From: Flectobacillus sp.
GTDB taxonomy: Bacteria; Bacteroidota; Bacteroidia; Cytophagales; Spirosomataceae
Reading direction: 5' to 3'
Length of the DNA: 10,122 bases
Assembly: GCA_029865665.1 (NCBI GenBank)
Contig: JARXAV010000198.1
Location: 1 to 10,122, forward strand
Shown here: positions 1 to 7,233 of the stretch, piece by piece
How positions within the stretch are numbered: position 1 is the stretch's first letter
How the letters are laid out: every line of letters starts with the position of its first letter
The notes under the pieces: model-generated
Database searches by the model: none
What the model was told of the DNA's origin: nothing
The model's input: the letters and a program-made list of their open reading frames with translations, nothing else
Position numbers and translations under genes: made by a program

Positions 1-644
1 ACATTTAGCTTCTGAACTAAATAATCGCCCAGTTTACCCCAAAGCCATGAGTTTGTACCTCTTGGAGCAATCCGAGCATTGATGCTAAGCTGAGAAAACG
101 GTGTATAATTCACATAACCGTCACCTCCAAATGTTTGATCATTTTCTAAATCTAAACAATTTACTAAGTCACTTGATGCACCTTGTGAACCATATCCACC
201 TCCAGGATTCCCAACCCCTTCTGCGTTTGACTGCCCTGCTATGATAAAAACCTCTCCCACTCCCACCTTACTTACACTTGCGACATCTCCTAATACAGTT
301 CCGTTCAGTACTCCTCTAAGTTCCAGCTTATACCACCCTTGATTGACACTCATAACTCCTTTGAAGTTTCGGTTAAGGGGTAATTCTTGTAGCGTTTTCC
401 AGTCGCTCCACTCCCCTGCATTCCCTATACCATTAAGTACAGTAAGACGTGCCTCTATCCTATCCACTTGTTTTTCATAAGTACCTTTTACCGTAATAAG
501 AGATGTCCCTAACTGATTACGCTGATACACAGCACGATTAAGTGGCAGCGAGACTGTTAGATTCGTGGTATTTTGTGCCTGAAGAAATGCAGGCATACAG
601 ACGAAGAGCAGTAAGAAAGAAACTATTTTTTTTAGACTAAACAT
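1..644 (-). CDS. Secreted SASA-family (SGNH-fold) carbohydrate esterase, 3' end outside window
   Basis: The gene reads in from the ATG at 644 and stays open to the window edge, giving 214 residues of N-terminal sequence. Residues 1-24 look like a signal peptide: a short KK n-region, a Leu/Phe-rich core and cleavage near LQAQ. Residues 25-125 form a beta-rich domain (KGTY, FKGVMSVNQGWYKLELRG), followed by EVFIIAGQSNAEG at 131-143. That is block I of the SASA/DUF303 esterases (Pfam PF03629), with Ser139 as the predicted nucleophile. RIAPRGTNSWLWGKLGDYL at 191-209 matches the segment before block II in the complete paralogue at 971-3760. Known members of the family remove acetyl groups from sialic acids or plant polysaccharides; the substrate here is unknown. 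An ATG at 648 is followed almost at once by a stop, so 644 is the only sensible start. No Shine-Dalgarno is seen. The distal catalytic residues and any sorting tail lie outside the window. Confidence 0.85.
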   Translation of the reverse strand, partial: MFSLKKIVSFLLLFVCMPAFLQAQNTTNLTVSLPLNRAVYQRNQLGTSLITVKGTYEKQVDRIEARLTVLNGIGNAGEWSDWKTLQELPLNRNFKGVMSVNQGWYKLELRGVLNGTVLGDVASVSKVGVGEVFIIAGQSNAEGVGNPGGGYGSQGASSDLVNCLDLENDQTFGGDGYVNYTPFSQLSINARIAPRGTNSWLWGKLGDYLVQKLN

Positions 645-970
645 ACATTTTTATTTTGAGAATGGTCAATCCAAGTGCAGATAACCATTTGGGTTATGAT
701 GGGGTTTGTAGTTTGGGAAACTGAGTTACCTTGTAAAGCTACACTATAAAAAGTGTAAGTCCCTTTAACTAGGTAATTTAGCATCAGCATTACTACAGTT
801 GATTTTTCTTATAGATATCGACGTATCATGCGAAGATTTCTTCAAAGTTGAATAGCGGTTGTTACGCTCATTGAAATATTTCTGAGCAATTTAACGAATA
901 TACGCATAAAAGAGTAGAATGGTTTTGACAAACACCATTCTACTCTCGTTGCTCTACTGAATACAATTTC
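645..970. other. Intergenic region between the two esterase paralogues
   Basis: This gap of about 326 bases contains the hairpin at 911-946 and otherwise no gene-like open frame on either strand. Any promoter for the esterase at 1-644 should lie at roughly 650-900 on the minus strand. I find only one-mismatch matches to TAnnTTTG there (for example CAACTTTG, read on the minus strand, near 845-852) and no well-spaced -33 partner, so no promoter is called. A small 6-bp inverted repeat (TACACT/AGTGTA, 740-757) has no clear role. Confidence 0.5.
911..946 (-). terminator. Hairpin terminator after the 971-3760 esterase gene
   Basis: AGAGTAGAATGGT (911-923) is perfectly complementary to ACCATTCTACTCT (934-946). 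This makes a 13-bp stem with a 10-base loop, 24 bases past the stop codon of the complete esterase. Read on the minus strand, the stem is followed by TTTATGCG, a short U-tract, so it is a plausible but not ideal intrinsic terminator. It suggests that the two esterase paralogues are separate transcription units. Confidence 0.7.
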
Positions 971-3760
971 CTAGTTTAACGCTAGCGTCTTTGTAAAAGT
1001 ATATTTGGATGTCACTAACCGCAAGATATACATTCCCGATCCAAATGGTGTTAAATCAATACTTTTCGAAGCAGGTAAAGTTCCTTTTAAGAGTTCTTGT
1101 CCTTTGACATTATATATGGTAATGGTTGCGTTATCAATGTCGTAACGACTATCCAAAAAGAAAATACCTTTAGATGGATTGGGAAATATAGAAAGCCCCT
1201 TATCATCATAAGTTGTAAATGCAATTTTTGACTCTCCAAGGGCTGCACATACAAGTGGTAATAAACTACTCTGGATTTTATAATTATTTTTAGCAGATAC
1301 GGTATAACTACCATCTTCTATCACTTTAATAATCGAATCTTTCACTGGACTTTTATCATTAGGGAACAATACCCCATCTTTTTTCCAAACATACTCCGAA
1401 GGTATGGTTGTTGAACGCCCACGTAGCGTATAAGTGCCCAGCTGATCTAAAACAGGTACGGAAGGTCTCATTTTTTTAACAATCTGAATGGCATTCGACG
1501 CTTTTGACACACAGCCTTTAGACGTTTGTAGATATGCTCTAATCAACTCGGTATCCTTAATCGTAATCTGCCCTCTGTTGAATCGACTTGTACTATCTTT
1601 TGCAATACCACTCCACAAAATTGACTTATAACTATCCGTTAAAGGCGTAATAGACATGAGTGTTTCACCACCTTCGCAAAATACAGAATCGTTAGACGCT
1701 CGAATTATTGGAGCAGGGGGTGTGTAATTGGCCAAAGTGTAAATACTATCAGATGGAACAGATAAACACCCATTTATACCTTTTGTCTGAACACTAAACC
1801 TTCCTGTTTTCTTGACCTCAATTGATTTCGTAATTTCGCCAGAACTCCACAAGAAAGAAGCAGCGTTATCGGTGTTAGATGAACTTAGCTTAACACTAAA
1901 ACCATCACAAAATTCTGTTGACGTATAGGAGACAATAGGTTGTTGCGGACGTGGTTTTGAGGTTAAAATCACTGGGCTTGATAAGCCTGATTGACACCCA
2001 TTTTCATCTACTATTTTAACCTGATATACCCCATCACCATTAGCATAAATGGTTTTAGTTGAGGGTAATTTAAGACCTGCTGAATTTACCCATGTATAAA
2101 TAGCACCATTGGTTGAGGATAAGCCAACACTCGTACCCACACAGAAGTTTGTGCTAGACAAAGCTGTCACTTTAGGTGCAGCAGGTGGAGGATTCACTTT
2201 TACTGTAAAAGCAGGTATTTGGATAACATTCCCATTCGCTTTGGTGACTCTCGCAATATAAGAACCTGAACCAACCAATACAGAGCGTTGTGTCGTATTA
2301 GCATCCTGAATATTATCACCATACCAGATATAATTCACATATCCTGGCGGTAAGGATAGACGGATAGAAGAACCTGATACACAATCCAAGCTAACACTCG
2401 GAATGGTATCTGCCACCACAGGAGCAATGGCACTAAAGAAGTTTTGGTTAGTAGTACCCACCCTTACAGTTTCAGTAAGCACTCTTACCCATTCAGATGA
2501 AACCTGATCTAAACCTTTTCCTGTAAAGTGTACACATTTTTCTCGTTCGCCCAACCTAGCTACTTGAATAGAATCTGTAAAAGGGCCTGGGAATAAAGGG
2601 AACATCGAAGAATTACTTAGTACTTTATTCTGAGCAGAAACAATCACTGGTGAAGGCTTAGGTGGTGGAGAGTTAAGATTCCCACAATCCAAGTCACCAG
2701 AATACGAAGATCTTGCGATTACCCAGGGTAATTGACTATTCCCCAAATCACTTCTTGTTCTATTTATTAACTTTTCTAAATTGTCCTTGTACGAATCAAT
2801 CGTGACAGGTAGTGGCTGATTGTTACGTTCTGCAGTTAAATTGAGTAGGTTTTGAGTTTCTCCTTCCATCCATAAAATTGCTCTTATCCCCATATTGACT
2901 CCATAATAACCTAAAACAGCCTTCAAATTAGAATATGGATAGCCAACTGGATAAAAACTGGTAGGATTATTAGGATCTACTTGGAAGTCACTAGGTACAC
3001 TAGCAGTAGGATTTTCGGCACTTTCTCTCCATACTCGCACAGATGCACCAGCCCACGAAGTATTAAAAAACATAATGGGAACATTAAGTTTGCTTGCTAA
3101 GGCATCCCCAACTTTACCCCAATAAGATGGTCCTAGCCCCATTGGGCCAATAGCAGAAGTTTTCTTAAGTTGTGAAAATTCTACAATTGAAAATTGACCT
3201 AAATCATACCGACCGAACGGGAATGAAATATTTGAATTCGGAGATTCTGGAGTACTCCAACCTCGAGGATTATAATTTCTTGGGCTAATGAAATCGGCAC
3301 AATTCACTCGATCATCAGAAGCAGCAGTTTCATTTGCTTCAAGTAATCCACTTCCTCCTGCATTCGACTGTCCAGCAATTACAAAAACCTCTCCTACTCC
3401 TACACGCTCCAAACTTGCAACTTTACCAACAATAGTTTCTCTCAATGTTCCTTTAAGCTCCATTTTGTACCAACCAGCTTCGAGTGTTATTATACCCTTA
3501 AACAAACCACCTAAAGGATTCGCTTTCAAGAGTGTCCAATTCGTAAATTTCGTTGTACCTTGTCCTGTTTGAACGGGTATAAAACGAACCCAGATGGTAT
3601 CAACGGGTTGCGAATAGGTACCTGTAACGGTAATGGTAGCAGTATTTTGAGCACTGCGTTGAAAGACCTGACGCTGTACTGGATAAGTAATAGATAGCTG
3701 ACTGTATGCGGCTTGTGCTATAACGATCAATAAGAGAAGTAAGAAGGGCTTTCTAAACAT
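971..3760 (-). CDS. Multidomain secreted SASA-type esterase with Ig-like repeats and T9SS C-terminal sorting domain
   Basis: The chosen start is the ATG at 3760, giving 929 residues. The frame stays open upstream to 3820 (TTG), but that extension runs into the rplI terminator, and MFRKPFLLLLL is a proper signal-peptide start matching the paralogue at 1-644. Domains: signal peptide about 1-20; N-terminal beta domain about 21-120; esterase about 124-430 with EVFVIAGQSNAGG (Ser132 as nucleophile), NTSWAGASV (233-241), WMEGE (297-301) and CVHFTGKGL with His411; Ig/PKD-like repeats at about 452-522, 525-602, 606-680, 681-764 and 765-838; type A sorting domain about 855-929 (LSIFPNPSKG ... TIYNVKGQELLKG ... 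GSGMYILRL). The tail implies export through the T9SS and attachment to, or release from, the cell surface. The esterase probably deacetylates a glycan; the substrate is unknown. The family's usual Asp three residues before the catalytic His is Lys here (KCVH). Confidence 0.9.
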   Translation of the reverse strand: MFRKPFLLLLLIVIAQAAYSQLSITYPVQRQVFQRSAQNTATITVTGTYSQPVDTIWVRFIPVQTGQGTTKFTNWTLLKANPLGGLFKGIITLEAGWYKMELKGTLRETIVGKVASLERVGVGEVFVIAGQSNAGGSGLLEANETAASDDRVNCADFISPRNYNPRGWSTPESPNSNISFPFGRYDLGQFSIVEFSQLKKTSAIGPMGLGPSYWGKVGDALASKLNVPIMFFNTSWAGASVRVWRESAENPTASVPSDFQVDPNNPTSFYPVGYPYSNLKAVLGYYGVNMGIRAILWMEGETQNLLNLTAERNNQPLPVTIDSYKDNLEKLINRTRSDLGNSQLPWVIARSSYSGDLDCGNLNSPPPKPSPVIVSAQNKVLSNSSMFPLFPGPFTDSIQVARLGEREKCVHFTGKGLDQVSSEWVRVLTETVRVGTTNQNFFSAIAPVVADTIPSVSLDCVSGSSIRLSLPPGYVNYIWYGDNIQDANTTQRSVLVGSGSYIARVTKANGNVIQIPAFTVKVNPPPAAPKVTALSSTNFCVGTSVGLSSTNGAIYTWVNSAGLKLPSTKTIYANGDGVYQVKIVDENGCQSGLSSPVILTSKPRPQQPIVSYTSTEFCDGFSVKLSSSNTDNAASFLWSSGEITKSIEVKKTGRFSVQTKGINGCLSVPSDSIYTLANYTPPAPIIRASNDSVFCEGGETLMSITPLTDSYKSILWSGIAKDSTSRFNRGQITIKDTELIRAYLQTSKGCVSKASNAIQIVKKMRPSVPVLDQLGTYTLRGRSTTIPSEYVWKKDGVLFPNDKSPVKDSIIKVIEDGSYTVSAKNNYKIQSSLLPLVCAALGESKIAFTTYDDKGLSIFPNPSKGIFFLDSRYDIDNATITIYNVKGQELLKGTLPASKSIDLTPFGSGMYILRLVTSKYTFTKTLALN

Positions 3761-3809
3761 ATAGAACAGTTTTATTTGATAAGTCATTACTACTTGATAT
3801 AATCCCACA

Positions 3810-3855
3810 AAAATAAACAAAGCATCTCATAGTTATGAGATGCTTTGTTTATTTT
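3810..3855. terminator. Perfect 21-bp hairpin terminator of the rpsF-rpsR-rplI operon
   Basis: Positions 3810-3830 and 3835-3855 are perfect reverse complements with a four-base loop (AGTT). The core is AAAGCATCTCAT/ATGAGATGCTTT, flanked by A-rich and T-rich arms that give a U-tract in both directions. It begins 38 bases past the rplI stop codon. The start codon of the next gene, the esterase at 3760, is only 49 bases further on, so that gene must have its own promoter within this very short gap or depend on read-through. Confidence 0.9.
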
Positions 3856-3893
3856 ATACAAGAAACTTCGTAAATGAGCTAATTTTCAATAAA

Positions 3894-4337
3894 TTAGTCA
3901 GCAACTACGTTAAATTTCACTTTGTGTTTCACTTCTTTGTGTAAGTCAAGAGTTGCAGTGAATTCACCAACAAACTTAACTTCCGTGTCTAAAGCAATTT
4001 TCTTACGATCTACATCGAAACCTTTTGCTTTCAATGCTTCAGCAATTTGAATGCTAGTAACACGACCGAAGATTTTACCACTTTCACCTACTTTCGCAGC
4101 GATGTCTAGTGTTAAATCACCGATTGAATCTGCCAATGCTTGAGCATCCAATTGGATTTTCTCAGCTTTGTGAGCAGCTTGCTTGATGTTTTCAGCAAGA
4201 ATCTTTTTGTTAGATCCAGTTGCCATTACCGCAAAACCCTGCGGAATTAGATAGTTACGACCATATCCTGGCTTTACCGTAACAAGGTCATTTTTATAAC
4301 CAAGACCTGCGATGTCAGTCTTTAAGATAATTTCCAT
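3894..4337 (-). CDS. rplI: 50S ribosomal protein bL9
   Basis: This is the 147-residue bL9 protein, of normal family length. It binds 23S rRNA at the base of the L1 stalk and helps maintain reading-frame fidelity. The N-terminal domain (1-50) is nearly canonical: MEIILKTDIAGLGYKND, VTVKPGYGRNYLIPQGFA, then the Lys/Ala-rich connecting helix (about 44-75). The C-terminal domain carries GKIFGRVTSIQIAEAL (87-102) and ends in VKFNVVAD. It is the last gene of the operon, 82 bases downstream of rpsR, and is followed by the strong hairpin at 3810-3855. The ATG at 4337 fits the family start exactly. Confidence 0.98.
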   Translation of the reverse strand: MEIILKTDIAGLGYKNDLVTVKPGYGRNYLIPQGFAVMATGSNKKILAENIKQAAHKAEKIQLDAQALADSIGDLTLDIAAKVGESGKIFGRVTSIQIAEALKAKGFDVDRKKIALDTEVKFVGEFTATLDLHKEVKHKVKFNVVAD

Positions 4338-4419
4338 TTTGTATGATAATTTTTTAGTTGTTAGTTGATAACTGGGCCAAACCCAAAGATCTTTTCATCA
4401 ACGTTAAACTATTTATACA

Positions 4420-4671
4420 CTATTTCAAACCGTCAGCTACGTATGGTAACAAAGCTAAGTGACGAGCACGCTTGATGGCAGTAGCCACTTTACGTTGGTA
4501 TTTCAACGAAGTACCTGTGATACGACGTGGAAGAATTTTTCCTTGCTCGTTAACCAACTTCAATAAGAAGTCTGGGTTTTTGTAGTCGATATACTTGATG
4601 CCTGATTTCTTGAAACGGCAATATTTCTTGCGTACTACGCTTTTGTCAACTGGTTCGTTTACTAATGTCAT
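4420..4671 (-). CDS. rpsR: 30S ribosomal protein bS18
   Basis: The 83-residue protein has the bS18 signature: [10 protein letters not shown] (15-24), [19 protein letters not shown] (28-46), then [20 protein letters not shown] (48-67) and [10 protein letters not shown] (68-77). It binds the 30S platform together with S6. The ATG at 4671 lies 6 bases after the rpsF stop, so translation is probably coupled. Unlike in many other phyla, no ssb gene sits between rpsF and rpsR. Only one Cys of the zinc-binding type seen in some S18 proteins remains, so this looks like a zinc-independent form (inference). Confidence 0.98.
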   Translation of the reverse strand: MTLVNEPVDKSVVRKKYCRFKKSGIKYIDYKNPDFLLKLVNEQGKILPRRITGTSLKYQRKVATAIKRARHLALLPYVADGLK

Positions 4672-4677
4672 GGTGAA

Positions 4678-5046
4678 TTAAGCCTCCTTCTTTGTTTCTT
4701 CTTGTTTTTTACCTACTAAACCTTTGCTCTTACGCTCGTTGTAAGCAATTGAGTGCTTATCAAGAACCGTAGTTAAGAAACGAATTACTTTTTCGTCACG
4801 TTTGTAAGCTAATTCTAATTTAGCCACTAAAGTCGGGTCTGCTTCAAATTCAAAAATTTGGTAGTAACCTGTATTTTTGTTTTGAATAGGGTACGCCAGC
4901 TTACGAACACCCCATGCGTCTTCTCTTACGATTGTCGCACCATTTTCGGTCAAAACTTGTTTGAATTTTTCAACGGTATCCTTTGTCTGCTGTTCTGACA
5001 AAACGGGAGTTAAGATGAATACCGTTTCATAATTACGTAATTCCAT
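4678..5046 (-). CDS. rpsF: 30S ribosomal protein bS6
   Basis: The 122-residue protein carries the bS6 hallmarks: RNYETVFILTPVLSEQQ at 3-19, the internal DAWGVRKLAYPIQNKNTGYY (43-62), FEFEADP (66-72) and RDEKVIRFLTTVLDKH (83-98). A charged Lys/Glu-rich tail ends in KKEA. It forms a heterodimer with S18 on the 30S platform. It is the first gene of the operon, with a good promoter at 5085-5116. The 5' leader is only about 30-35 bases, too short to hold the structured S6:S18-binding leader known from other bacteria. No Shine-Dalgarno is seen; the region before the ATG is A/T-rich, as is usual in this phylum. Confidence 0.98.
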   Translation of the reverse strand: MELRNYETVFILTPVLSEQQTKDTVEKFKQVLTENGATIVREDAWGVRKLAYPIQNKNTGYYQIFEFEADPTLVAKLELAYKRDEKVIRFLTTVLDKHSIAYNERKSKGLVGKKQEETKKEA

Positions 5047-5084
5047 AAATATGTATATTTAAAAACTGTTTTATTAAAGGACTG

Positions 5085-5116
5085 CAAAATTAGTGTTTTT
5101 AATTTGCAAAAGCAAA
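5085..5116 (-). promoter_or_regulatory. Bacteroidota-type promoter of the rpsF operon
   Basis: On the minus strand TTTG (5113-5116) is followed after 20 bases by TAATTTTG (5085-5092). This is a full match to the Bacteroidota -33/-7 consensus TTTG/TAnnTTTG. Transcription would begin near 5079, about 33 bases before the rpsF ATG. The -33 box lies inside an inverted repeat, ATTTGC/GCAAAT (5102-5107 and 5112-5117), which could be a regulator site or chance in AT-rich DNA. Confidence 0.75.
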
Positions 5117-5160
5117 TCCTTATTGGCAAACTTTTTGACAGTCAGACAACTTAGCTGTTC

Positions 5161-5203
5161 AACAAACAAAGAAAGCTCCCAAAGCATTGCCTTAGGAGCT
5201 TTC
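5161..5203 (-). terminator. Intrinsic terminator of the coiled-coil protein gene
   Basis: GAAAGCTCC (5171-5179) pairs with GGAGCTTTC (5195-5203), a 9-bp stem. On the minus strand it is followed by TTTGTTTGTT (5161-5170). It lies 21 bases past the stop codon of the gene at 5225-6211 and upstream of the rpsF promoter, which isolates the two transcription units. Confidence 0.85.
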
Positions 5204-5224
5204 TCAAGCGATTCGCTAAACTAA

Positions 5225-6211
5225 TTATTTTACTTCAAAAACGCCTTCACCAATACGGTAGCCTTCTGAGTATAATTCAATAATGTGTTTGCCTTCTTTA
5301 TAAGACTGCCCTCTACTGTAAACAAACTCTACCGATTGGTGAGAATTATCAAACGTAATACGTTGCTTAGCCGTGTAGGTAGTTTCTCTGCCACGGTAAT
5401 TGAATGTTCCTGAGCCTGTTGCCATGTCTGCAATAGTAGCTCCTGTTGGCTCGATTAAACGTAAATAAACCGTTTTAGCTTCTTTGGTTGCAATAGTATT
5501 TTCTTGCAAATAGAAGGTTATACGTACCTTATCTACTTTTTTAGATTTGTACACTCCTCCATCGCTTTCTTTACCTTTGGTAGAAATGGCATAGACGTTG
5601 ATATTTTCGGCACGAAGAGCGGCTGCTTGAGACACTTTATCTGAAAGCTCTTTGTTCTTCGCTTCAACTTCTTTTGCTCGGTCTGAAAGCTCTTTTTGAC
5701 GGCTCGAATAAGTTGTTGCAGAATCACTCAATGCTCGTTGTGCATAAGAGATACCGTCTATCAAACTTCTAGCTTCACGATTAAGAGAATCGTTTTGTGC
5801 CACAAGAATTCCATTTTCTTTACGAAGTTTTACAATCTCTACATCTTTCTTCCCTAATAGTTTTACGTAGTCTCTAATTTTCTCTTCATACTTCTTAATG
5901 GTAAATCCGTCCATTTTTTGCAAAGCAACCTTGTCAGCTTCCAATTGTTGTTTGGCTTCCATCAACTCTTCGACATCTCCTCCTAACATTTTAATCTCGA
6001 CAATTTTAGCGTTAAGCTGGTTTTCGATGGAATCTAGTTTGGTGTTTGCTGATAAAAGTTCTTTTGCTTGAGAAGCAGTCAATTCTTCCCCCTTGCGATT
6101 TTGCTGACGTTCGCTGAAATACAAAAAGCCTAATGCTGCTGTCAAAATAGCCAGAACTGCTACGGCTATTTTCAATTTTTGTTCACTTTTTCTATTTGGA
6201 TTATACTCCAT
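5225..6211 (-). CDS. Membrane-anchored coiled-coil protein of unknown function
   Basis: No named family is recognised. With the ATG at 6211 the product has 328 residues. It has a short basic N-terminus (PNRKSEQKLK), one membrane helix at about 14-32 (AVAVLAILTAALGFLYF), a long charged heptad-like coiled coil at about 38-205 containing the near-repeat KELSDRAKEVEAK/KELSDKV, and a beta-rich C-terminal domain at about 206-328 (VRITFYLQENTIA, TVYLRLIEPTGATIAD, GKHIIELYSEGYRIGEGVF). The layout suggests an N-terminal anchor with coil and sandwich domain in the periplasm. The frame is open to a second ATG at 6301, which would add 30 residues. A -7 box at 6346-6353 fits that longer form (about 40-base leader), but the membrane-anchor start at 6211 looks more protein-like. 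The gene is monocistronic, with its own terminator. An SMC-like annotation would reflect only the coiled coil. Confidence 0.8.
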   Translation of the reverse strand: MEYNPNRKSEQKLKIAVAVLAILTAALGFLYFSERQQNRKGEELTASQAKELLSANTKLDSIENQLNAKIVEIKMLGGDVEELMEAKQQLEADKVALQKMDGFTIKKYEEKIRDYVKLLGKKDVEIVKLRKENGILVAQNDSLNREARSLIDGISYAQRALSDSATTYSSRQKELSDRAKEVEAKNKELSDKVSQAAALRAENINVYAISTKGKESDGGVYKSKKVDKVRITFYLQENTIATKEAKTVYLRLIEPTGATIADMATGSGTFNYRGRETTYTAKQRITFDNSHQSVEFVYSRGQSYKEGKHIIELYSEGYRIGEGVFEVK

Positions 6212-6345
6212 TGGTTCTGAATATGAATATGGGTTTCTAATTGATTTAACAAAACTCAGATTTTTACGTGAAAAAAGCAAAACCTTCGCACTTCTTTCCA
6301 TAAGTTTATTCTGAATGTTTTTGTCCTTGCGTATAAATATACGTT

Positions 6346-6353
6346 CAAAAATA
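6346..6353 (-). promoter_or_regulatory. Probable -7 box for the coiled-coil protein gene
   Basis: TATTTTTG on the minus strand matches TAnnTTTG. No convincing TTTG lies about 20 bases upstream, so only the -7 element is supported. It faces away from the -7 box at 6398-6405, making this a divergent promoter region of about 60 bases. The predicted start site near 6340 gives leaders of about 40 or 130 bases, depending on which ATG is used. Confidence 0.45.
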
Positions 6354-6397
6354 ATGAATCAGTTGGGTTTAAAGCCATTTCAGTGCTAATTTTTGTG

Positions 6398-6405
6398 TAC
6401 TTTTG
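6398..6405 (+). promoter_or_regulatory. Probable -7 box for the PLP-homeostasis gene
   Basis: TACTTTTG is a full match to TAnnTTTG, 25 bases upstream of the chosen ATG at 6431. Transcription would begin around 6412. This rules out the in-frame ATG at 6383, which would lie upstream of the transcript start. A matching -33 TTTG is not apparent. Confidence 0.5.
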
Positions 6406-6430
6406 TAGCTCATTGACTTCATACATTGAC

Positions 6431-7099
6431 ATGAATATAGCAACGAATATCGCTCACATTCTTTCTGACTTAGCAGGAACATCCGCTAAATTGGTAGCCG
6501 TTACAAAAACCAAACCTATTGAACTTTTACAAGAAGCCTACGATGCCAATTGTAAGGTTTTCGGGGAAAATAAAGTGCAAGAGATGGTCAGCAAATGGGA
6601 AGTATTACCCAAAGACATCGAATGGCATTTGATTGGTCACTTACAAACCAATAAGGTAAAGTATATGGCTGAATTTGTATCGTTAATCCACTCGGTTGAT
6701 TCGCTAAAGTTACTACAAGAGATTGATAAGCAGGCTGCTAAACATCAACGTAGGATTGATTGTTTGTTGCAAATTTATATCGCAAAAGAAGATACAAAAT
6801 TTGGTTTGTCTGAAGAAGAAGCCCTTGAAATATTGCATTCGGAGGAGTTCAAAACGATGAAAAATATCCGTATTGTTGGCGTAATGGGCATGGCTACGAA
6901 TACCGACGATTTAACACAAATCAGACTGGAATTTAGGAGTTTGAAGGCTTTCTTTGAGCAATTAAAAAGTACATTCCAAAGCACGGAGAATTTAGCATTG
7001 GCTGAAATCTCGATGGGTATGTCGGGCGATTATTTGATTGCTGCCGAAGAAGGCTCTACCTTGGTTCGTGTGGGTTCTGCCATTTTCGGACATCGTTAA
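6431..7099 (+). CDS. yggS: PLP homeostasis protein, YggS/PLPBP (YBL036C) family
   Basis: The 222-residue protein has the single-domain alanine-racemase-like barrel that binds pyridoxal 5'-phosphate and buffers its cellular supply; the family has no established enzymatic activity. Lys26 in LVAVTKTKP is the Schiff-base lysine. Other family blocks are FGENKVQEM (44-52), WHLIGHLQTNK (65-75), IHSVDS (86-91), KFGLSEEE (123-130), GVMGMAT (150-156), SMGMSGDY (194-201) and RVGSAIFGHR (213-222). An in-frame ATG at 6383 adds 16 residues (MLIFVYFC...) that do not look like family sequence and would lie before the predicted transcript start, so 6431 is preferred. The gene stands alone between a divergent promoter region and a strong terminator. 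It is not next to proC or division genes, its common partners elsewhere. Confidence 0.95.
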   Translation: MNIATNIAHILSDLAGTSAKLVAVTKTKPIELLQEAYDANCKVFGENKVQEMVSKWEVLPKDIEWHLIGHLQTNKVKYMAEFVSLIHSVDSLKLLQEIDKQAAKHQRRIDCLLQIYIAKEDTKFGLSEEEALEILHSEEFKTMKNIRIVGVMGMATNTDDLTQIRLEFRSLKAFFEQLKSTFQSTENLALAEISMGMSGDYLIAAEEGSTLVRVGSAIFGHR

Positions 7100-7130
7100 T
7101 TTTTGACCATACTATTTTTAAAAATAATAC

Positions 7131-7175
7131 AAAAAGCCCTTTGGAGTTACAACAAATAATTCCAAAGGGCTTTTT
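7131..7175. terminator. Bidirectional terminator between converging genes
   Basis: AAAAAGCCCTTTGGA (7131-7145) pairs perfectly with TCCAAAGGGCTTTTT (7161-7175). A G-U pair and three further A-T pairs extend the stem to about 19 bp, with a loop at 7150-7156. U-tracts are present in both directions. It serves yggS on the plus strand (31 bases past its stop) and the haemoglobin gene on the minus strand (58 bases past its stop). Confidence 0.93.
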
Positions 7176-7233
7176 CTGTCAGGAAATTTAAGGTCTTAAA
7201 ATCCCTCTTATTTCATTCATCACCAAACAAATC

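Noticed and set aside
740..757. Small hairpin TACACT/AGTGTA as a terminator
   Set aside because: The stem is only 6 bp, has no T-tract in either direction, and is far from any gene end.
1087..1314. Short minus-strand frame inside the esterase gene
   Set aside because: It overlaps the T9SS tail coding region in another frame and looks like random sequence.
3288..3572. 94-codon open frame on the plus strand
   Set aside because: It lies wholly antisense to the well-supported esterase gene at 971-3760 and has no recognisable motif.
3761..3820. N-terminal extension of the esterase to a TTG at 3820
   Set aside because: It would place 20 residues before a clear signal peptide and overlap the rplI terminator stem.
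5047..5160. S6:S18-binding leader RNA upstream of rpsF
   Set aside because: The predicted transcript leader is only about 33 bases and shows no stable fold.
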